From positions 1 through 10,840 of the forward strand of contig CAZOTZ010000053.1 of assembly GCA_964582875.1 (NCBI GenBank): a DNA stretch of 10,840 nt. The letters are read 5' to 3'. A model generated the notes under the pieces. The model saw nothing but the letters and a program-made list of their open reading frames with translations. It was not told where the DNA came from and searched no databases. The stretch's first letter is position 1. Each line of letters opens with the position of its first letter. This stretch comes from JAADDV01 sp964582875 (lineage in GTDB: Bacteria; Aquificota; Aquificia; Aquificales; Hydrogenothermaceae). Position numbers and translations under genes: made by a program. Below, piece by piece: positions 6,595 to 10,840 of the stretch.

Positions 6595-7230
6595 CTACAC
6601 TGTTTTTATTTTTCTTACGGCACTTTCCTGTTTTTTGTACTTTATTACGTCTTCATAGCTCCATTTATTGATAATTCTGTTAATCTCTTCATCTGTTAAG
6701 GACTTCCTGCTATACATTCCTTTTTCTTCCCTCTGCCTTTGTGCTTCATAAAGGATAACTCCTGTTGCAACAGAAACATTAAGGCTCTGCGCCATTCCAT
6801 ACATTGGTATTATTATCTTAGTGTCAGCATATTCTAAAACCTCTTCACTAACCCCGTGAACTTCATTTCCAACAACAATAAGTGTAGGTTTTGTATAATC
6901 AATCTTTCTAAAATCAACACTGTCTTCAGAAAGATAAGTAGCTACAATTTGAAATCCCTGTGATTTTTTTTCTTTAAAAAACTTACCAATATCTGTTATC
7001 TCTTTGTGAATTACCCATTTATGGGAACCCATTGTTATCTCTTCATTTATAAGCTCCCCCTGTCCTAAAAACCTGTAATAAAGGTATAAAACTCCAACAG
7101 CATCACAGGTTCTCAAAATTGCAGAAAAGTTATGTTGATTTTTTACATTATCTGTAAAGACCTGTAGGTCTTTCTGTCTTTTCTCAAGTATATTTTTTAT
7201 CTTCTTAAGTCTTTTCTCTGTAATAAGCAT
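6595..7230 (-). CDS. trmH: tRNA (guanosine(18)-2'-O)-methyltransferase TrmH (SpoU family)
   Basis: This 211-residue SPOUT-class methyltransferase uses S-adenosylmethionine to methylate the ribose 2'-OH of G18 in the tRNA D-loop, which stabilises tRNA in thermophiles. Motif 1 is NFSAILRTCDAVG (34-46) with Asn34 and catalytic Arg40; motif 2 is LIVVGNEVHGVS (117-128) with Glu123; motif 3 is IPMYGMAQSLNVSVA (141-155) with Ser149 and Asn151. These positions are shifted by exactly one from the key residues of Thermus TrmH (Asn35, Arg41, Glu124, Ser150, Asn152). The N-terminal RQKDLQVFTDNV and C-terminal helices (179-200) fit TrmH rather than 23S rRNA RlmB. The start has AGGAGA four bases upstream (7240-7235). 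It is divergent from pstB and is followed after 30 bases by the membrane-protein gene. Confidence 0.92.
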   Translation of the reverse strand: MLITEKRLKKIKNILEKRQKDLQVFTDNVKNQHNFSAILRTCDAVGVLYLYYRFLGQGELINEEITMGSHKWVIHKEITDIGKFFKEKKSQGFQIVATYLSEDSVDFRKIDYTKPTLIVVGNEVHGVSEEVLEYADTKIIIPMYGMAQSLNVSVATGVILYEAQRQREEKGMYSRKSLTDEEINRIINKWSYEDVIKYKKQESAVRKIKTV

Positions 7231-7280
7231 AAAATCTCCTTCTTTAAAGTTTTTTAATAAAATTTATCCAAAAATTTGAT

Positions 7281-7309
7281 ATATTAAAAGTCCTACTGAA
7301 GATAATCAA
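7281..7309 (-). promoter_or_regulatory. Predicted promoter of trmH
   Basis: On the minus strand TTGATT (7309-7304) is followed after 17 bases by TAATAT (7286-7281). The start point would be near 7274, giving a leader of about 44 bases that ends in the AGGAGA ribosome site at 7240-7235. Both boxes lie in the 92-base gap shared with the divergent pstB gene, so the two promoters may influence each other. Confidence 0.5.
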
Positions 7310-7312
7310 AAT

Positions 7313-7317
7313 GGAGG
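7313..7317 (+). promoter_or_regulatory. Ribosome binding site that sets the pstB start
   Basis: GGAGG lies five bases before ATG 7323. An upstream in-frame ATG at 7311 overlaps this site and has no purine-rich ribosome site of its own, only AT-rich sequence. This favours 7323 as the real start. Confidence 0.7.
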
Positions 7318-7322
7318 CTCTA

Positions 7323-8090
7323 ATGCCTGAAAAAGAAAAAATAAAAGTAAATGACCTTTACTTCTGGTATGCAGGTTCGGAAAAACCTGCCCTTAAAGGG
7401 ATAACTATGCCTGTTTATGAAAACAGGGTTACTGCATTGATTGGACCTTCTGGTTGTGGAAAAACAACACTTCTCAGAAGTTTTAATCGTATGCATGACC
7501 TTTATCCAGGAAACAGGTATAAGGGGGAAATACTTTTAGATGGGGAAAACATACTCAGTGATGATTATGACCTTATAAAACTTAGGACAAAAGTAGGGAT
7601 GGTTTTTCAAAAGCCTACACCATTCCCAATGAGTATTTTTGATAATGTTGCCTATGGACTTAAACTCAGAGGAATAAAGGACAGGTCTGAGCTTGAAGGA
7701 AGGGTAGAAAAGGCTTTAAAACAGGCAGCTTTGTGGGAGGAGGTAAAAGATAGACTTAATAAACCTGCTACAGGTCTTTCTGGAGGACAGCAACAGAGAC
7801 TTGTTATAGCAAGGGCTCTTGCTGTTGAACCTGAAGTTTTACTCTTTGATGAACCAACATCTGCATTAGACCCTATATCCACTTCAAAAATAGAAGAGCT
7901 TGTTGTTGAACTAAGGGAAACCGTTACTATTATTATAGTAACCCACAATATGCAACAGGCTGCAAGGGTTTCCGATTACACAGCTTTTATGTACCTTGGG
8001 GAACTTATTGAATTTGACAAAACAGATGTTATATTTACTTCTCCTTCTAAAAAACTTACAGATGATTATATATCAGGAAAGTTTGGATAA
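7323..8090 (+). CDS. pstB: Phosphate ABC transporter ATP-binding protein
   Basis: This 255-residue ATPase subunit of the high-affinity phosphate importer PstSCAB works on the inner face of the membrane and, with PhoU, signals phosphate status. Motifs, numbered from ATG 7323: Walker A GPSGCGKT (41-48), Q-loop with the PstB-typical FQKPTPFPMSIFDNVAYG (95-112), signature LSGGQQQR (152-159), Walker B VLLFDEP (172-178), D-loop SALD and switch His208 in VTHNMQQAARVSD. The FQKPTPFPMSI wording and Gln-rich signature separate PstB from other ABC ATPases. An alternative ATG at 7311 would add four residues. The membrane subunits pstC and pstA and the binding protein pstS are not upstream; the gene is instead divergent from trmH. 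I could not find a convincing -35/-10 pair or Pho-box-like repeat in the short upstream gap. phoU follows after 24 bases. Confidence 0.96.
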   Translation: MPEKEKIKVNDLYFWYAGSEKPALKGITMPVYENRVTALIGPSGCGKTTLLRSFNRMHDLYPGNRYKGEILLDGENILSDDYDLIKLRTKVGMVFQKPTPFPMSIFDNVAYGLKLRGIKDRSELEGRVEKALKQAALWEEVKDRLNKPATGLSGGQQQRLVIARALAVEPEVLLFDEPTSALDPISTSKIEELVVELRETVTIIIVTHNMQQAARVSDYTAFMYLGELIEFDKTDVIFTSPSKKLTDDYISGKFG

Positions 8091-8114
8091 TAAAAGATTT
8101 TAGAGGAGGTTTGT

Positions 8115-8768
8115 ATGTTAATAAAGCCAAGACTTGAGGAGATTAGGGATAGACTTATAAAAATGGCTGAAATGGCTGATACTATGCTTGAAAATGCGGT
8201 TAAATCAATAATAGAACATGATAAATCTTACCTGAAGATAGTTGAAGAGCTTGAAGAAGAAGTTGATAAAATGGAAGTTGAAAATGAGTCGCTAATAATA
8301 ACAACAATAGCAAGATACCAGCCAGAGGCTAAATACCTCAGAATTCTTGTTATGGATTTATTTGTAAACAGGGATATAGAAAGGATAGGGGACCACGCAG
8401 AAAATATAAAAGAACAGGCAGAAAGGATTATAGAAAAACCAAAACTTAAAGAGTATGTAGACCTTCCTAAAATGACAGAAATAACCCTTGGTATGGTCAA
8501 AGATGCTGTTAAATCTTTAGAAACCCTTGATACAGAACTTGCAAGGGATGTTATACAGAGAGATGACGAAGTAGATAGACTGAATGAACAGATAATAAAA
8601 GAACTTTACAGATATATGGTTGAAGACCCTGAAAAGATAAAGGTAGGAATAAGACTTATAACTGTAGCTTCAAATATAGAAAGGGTTGCAGATATTGCTA
8701 CAAACCTTGCAGAAGAAGTTATATACATGAAAGAAGGAAAGATGTTAAGACATCAAGAGATAGAGTGA
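8115..8768 (+). CDS. phoU: Phosphate signalling regulator PhoU
   Basis: This 217-residue all-helical cytoplasmic protein is built from two similar three-helix PhoU repeats. In known systems PhoU links the Pst transporter to the PhoR kinase, repressing the Pho response when phosphate is plentiful. The repeat signatures are ERIGDHAENI (89-98) and ERVADIATNL (189-198), the metal-binding E/DxxxD-type segments, exactly 100 residues apart. In the second the usual GDH is ADI, so it has lost a histidine. Each is preceded by a long acidic helix (for example 42-58). Length is usual for the family. The start is clear: AGGAGG (8104-8109) lies five bases before the ATG. It sits between pstB and the kinase gene, and its TGA shares a base with the kinase ATG, so all three are probably one operon. 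Confidence 0.95.
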   Translation: MLIKPRLEEIRDRLIKMAEMADTMLENAVKSIIEHDKSYLKIVEELEEEVDKMEVENESLIITTIARYQPEAKYLRILVMDLFVNRDIERIGDHAENIKEQAERIIEKPKLKEYVDLPKMTEITLGMVKDAVKSLETLDTELARDVIQRDDEVDRLNEQIIKELYRYMVEDPEKIKVGIRLITVASNIERVADIATNLAEEVIYMKEGKMLRHQEIE

Positions 8769-9778
8769 TGAATTTTTCCCAGAAGATAAAGCCTAAAGAC
8801 TTTGAAACATTTTTGAAGTTTTTAGATTTTTTAAACGAAGGGATTATTGTTATAAACAAGGATAAAACTGTTTTTTATATAAATAATTACGCTGAAAACC
8901 TTTTAGATATAAGAGAAGGAGAGGGAAAGCATTTTAAAGAAGTTATAAAAGACAATTATCTGTTTTCAATAATATCCCATGACTACAACAAAGACATACA
9001 GGAAGAAATTGTAATAGAAGATAAAAAGTTCCTTGTTAAGGTATACCATATAGAAGATAAAAAATTTGTCCATCTGACAGATATAACTCCTTTTGAGCTT
9101 TACAAACAGGCAAAAAAAGACTTTGTCTCTAATGTATCCCACGAACTTAAAACTCCAATAGCAGTTTTAAAAGGTGTTATAGAAACCCTTGAAGAAGAAG
9201 AAAATGATAAAGAGAAAAAAAGATTTTTAAAGATAGCTGAAAAAAGAATTAACCAGATGGACAGCCTTATAAATGACCTTCTTATAATAGCAAGGCTTGA
9301 ATCTAAAGAAGATAAAATAGTTAAAAGGAAAATACATCTTAAAGGTTTTATCAACTCACTATTTGAAGACCTTTACCCGCTATGTGAAGAGAAAAATATA
9401 AAGCTTTACAACAAAATCCCATCTGACTTTTACGTATACGGAGATGAGAACAAGCTCTCTATTTTATTTAAAAACCTTATAGAAAACGCCATCAAGTACA
9501 ATAAGATAGACGGCTCTGTAATTGTAGAAGGGGAATACGAAAACAGATACGCAGTGATAAAAGTAAAAGACACAGGGATAGGAATACCAAAAAAAGCTCT
9601 TCCCCTTATATTTGAAAGGTTTTATAGAGTTGATAAATCAAGAAGTAGAAGTGTGGGAGGAACAGGGCTTGGTCTGTCTATAGTAAAACATATTGCTGAA
9701 GCCCATAAAGGGAAAGTTGAAGTGGAAAGTGAACTTGACAAAGGCTCAACTTTTATAATTAAACTTCCTGCTGGCTAA
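8768..9778 (+). CDS. phoR: PhoR-like PAS sensor histidine kinase without membrane segments
   Basis: This 336-residue kinase is the likely sensor of a two-component phosphate system. Numbered from ATG 8768: a PAS domain (about 12-105, with LNEGIIVINKDKTVFYIN), a HisKA domain with phospho-accepting His125 in FVSNVSHELKTP, and an HATPase domain with N-box NLIENAIKYN (236-245), G1 DTGIGIP (268-274), F-box ERFYRVDKS and G2 GGTGLGLSI (297-305). The order and wording fit PhoR/PhoP-type kinases. No hydrophobic stretch long enough to cross the membrane is present, whereas E. coli PhoR has N-terminal membrane helices; regulation would then pass through PhoU and the PAS domain. The start is taken at 8768, where TGATG overlaps the phoU stop; a GTG at 8765 is the alternative. 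No response regulator gene follows; the next gene is convergent. The PhoR name rests on context plus architecture. Confidence 0.85.
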   Translation: MNFSQKIKPKDFETFLKFLDFLNEGIIVINKDKTVFYINNYAENLLDIREGEGKHFKEVIKDNYLFSIISHDYNKDIQEEIVIEDKKFLVKVYHIEDKKFVHLTDITPFELYKQAKKDFVSNVSHELKTPIAVLKGVIETLEEEENDKEKKRFLKIAEKRINQMDSLINDLLIIARLESKEDKIVKRKIHLKGFINSLFEDLYPLCEEKNIKLYNKIPSDFYVYGDENKLSILFKNLIENAIKYNKIDGSVIVEGEYENRYAVIKVKDTGIGIPKKALPLIFERFYRVDKSRSRSVGGTGLGLSIVKHIAEAHKGKVEVESELDKGSTFIIKLPAG

Positions 9779-10840
9779 CTTTTTCCCTTGTTAAGAACCC
9801 CTCAAGTCTGTTTACCAGTTCAAAGAAATACTCTTTCTTTCTTGGATTTGAAAAAGCAAGGTCAAAGAGAGTCTGTGTATCAACCTCTTTAATATCAGTA
9901 TCTTTTAGTTTTACTTTTTTCCTCTCTTCAATTGCTTCTAATATACCTTCCCTTTTTCCTGTCTTTCCTTCAATAAAATCTTTTATACCAAGGATTATTG
10001 CTTTTAACAGTTTTTTATGCTTGTATTTACGTGCATATTGGATTTTTATGCTGTTTAAAGTTTTAGTGAAATCTTTTTCTTCAGTTCCACTTATAAATAT
10101 AAGTAAACTTCTTATAAAGTAGTACATTGAGACAGGGTTATGTAAAAATCCTCCTGTTGATGTACTTCCTTTGTGGTATATATGTGTAAAAGGAGTATAA
10201 AGAACCTTTATATTGTTTTTTAAAAGCCTGTAAAAAAAATCATTATCCTCAAAATAAAGGAAATACTTTTCATCCCAGAGACCCACTTTTTTAAAAACAT
10301 CTCCTCTGATAAGTACATTTGCCCCTGATAAAAAAGAAGGAGGTCTGATTATATCAGGTTTATCTTCTTTTCCGGCAAGAGAAACACTGTTTCCATCGTA
10401 CTGAACTTTTTCTCTGTCAGAGAAATCTTTTATTTTACATGTTATAACTGGAACCTGGTACTTTGAAGAAACCTCAAGCATTTCTTTTAAAGTATCTTTT
10501 TCAACAACAGTATCTGGATTTAAAATCCATATAAACTCTGCGTTGTTCTCAAGGAGAAATCTTATACCTATGTTGTTTCCTGCACTGAAACCTTTATTTT
10601 CTTTAGCTCTTATTAAAACAACATCTTTTTTAAACTGTATATCTGTTTTTTCCCCTTCTTCCAGTATATCTGGGCTGTATTCTTTTAAAGAATCTTTTAA
10701 TTCTTCCCAGTGGCTGAGGCTTTCTGAATTGTCAACAACAACAACAGATACTTTTTCATAGTCCTGTTTTACTATTGAGTTAACACACTCTTTAGTATCT
10801 AAAGCATTTCTGTAATTTACTACAACAACACCAACTTTTT
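9759..10840 (-). CDS. Family 2 glycosyltransferase (rhamnosyltransferase-like), 5' end outside the window
   Basis: The reading frame stays open from its TAA (9761-9759) to the right edge, so the gene is partial; 359 residues are visible and the ATG at 10481 is internal. The visible N-terminus, KVGVVVVNYRN, is a classic GT2 first strand, so only a few residues should be missing. Then come VVVVDNSES (32-40), KENKGFSAGNNIG (79-91), WILNPDT (104-110, in the place of the metal-binding DxD), SGANVLIR (171-178), GLWDEKYFLYFEDND (185-199, with the acidic pair Glu197-Asp198) and HKGSTS (222-227). Such enzymes add sugars from nucleotide donors to lipopolysaccharide, O-antigen or other surface glycans at the inner membrane face. 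Donor and acceptor cannot be told from sequence. A charged C-terminal extension (about 260-359) is beyond the catalytic fold. The 3' end overlaps the histidine kinase gene by 20 bases tail-to-tail. Confidence 0.9.
   Translation of the reverse strand, partial: KVGVVVVNYRNALDTKECVNSIVKQDYEKVSVVVVDNSESLSHWEELKDSLKEYSPDILEEGEKTDIQFKKDVVLIRAKENKGFSAGNNIGIRFLLENNAEFIWILNPDTVVEKDTLKEMLEVSSKYQVPVITCKIKDFSDREKVQYDGNSVSLAGKEDKPDIIRPPSFLSGANVLIRGDVFKKVGLWDEKYFLYFEDNDFFYRLLKNNIKVLYTPFTHIYHKGSTSTGGFLHNPVSMYYFIRSLLIFISGTEEKDFTKTLNSIKIQYARKYKHKKLLKAIILGIKDFIEGKTGKREGILEAIEERKKVKLKDTDIKEVDTQTLFDLAFSNPRKKEYFFELVNRLEGFLTREKVSQQEV

Noticed and set aside
7156..7173. Near-perfect palindrome AAAGACCT-GT-AGGTCTTT in trmH
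   Set aside because: It encodes the conserved KDLQVF segment near the N-terminus and has no other supporting signal.
7276..7306. Plus-strand TTGATA and GATAAT as the pstB promoter
   Set aside because: The spacing is 19 bases and the start point would fall on the ribosome site, leaving almost no leader.

Overview
This AT-rich window (roughly one third G+C, compact genes, lysine/glutamate/isoleucine-rich proteins) looks like chromosomal DNA of a thermophilic bacterium, most likely Aquificae and perhaps Hydrogenothermaceae (Persephonella or Sulfurihydrogenibium type). That placement rests on the protein style and a CRISPR repeat of a kind common in thermophiles and clostridia. It is an inference, not a database result.

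Layout. Bases 1-121 are the leader-proximal end of a CRISPR array: two identical 30-nt repeats, one complete 39-nt spacer and a partial spacer running off the left edge. The repeats read leftwards on the minus strand, where they end in ATTGAAAC. Bases 122 to about 400 are the leader; it holds a well-spaced minus-strand promoter facing the array and a diverged 19-bp direct repeat. No cas gene is visible. A plus-strand run follows: an exported thioredoxin-like protein (508-987), acetylornithine aminotransferase argD (989-2155), RNase R rnr (2214-4328) and a zinc-binding sirtuin (about 4321-5172) that overlaps the end of rnr. Two minus-strand genes converge on it: trmH (7230-6595), then a membrane protein (6564-5173) with a degenerate ExeA/DamX-like ATPase domain inside the cell and two SH3-like domains outside. 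The stop codons of the sirtuin and the membrane protein are directly adjacent.

From 7323 to 9778 lies a phosphate-signalling operon: pstB, phoU and a PAS histidine kinase of PhoR type with no visible membrane segment. Neither the pstSCA transporter genes nor phoB is next to it in the window. The kinase gene overlaps tail-to-tail with a family 2 glycosyltransferase gene on the minus strand, which runs off the right edge and stays open there.

Most of the window is ordinary core metabolism and regulation. The items most worth following are the ATPase-like/SH3 membrane protein, the rnr-sirtuin coupling, the soluble PhoR-like kinase, and the CRISPR leader with its promoter and direct repeat. I see no clear evidence of a wholly new defence or mobile system here.
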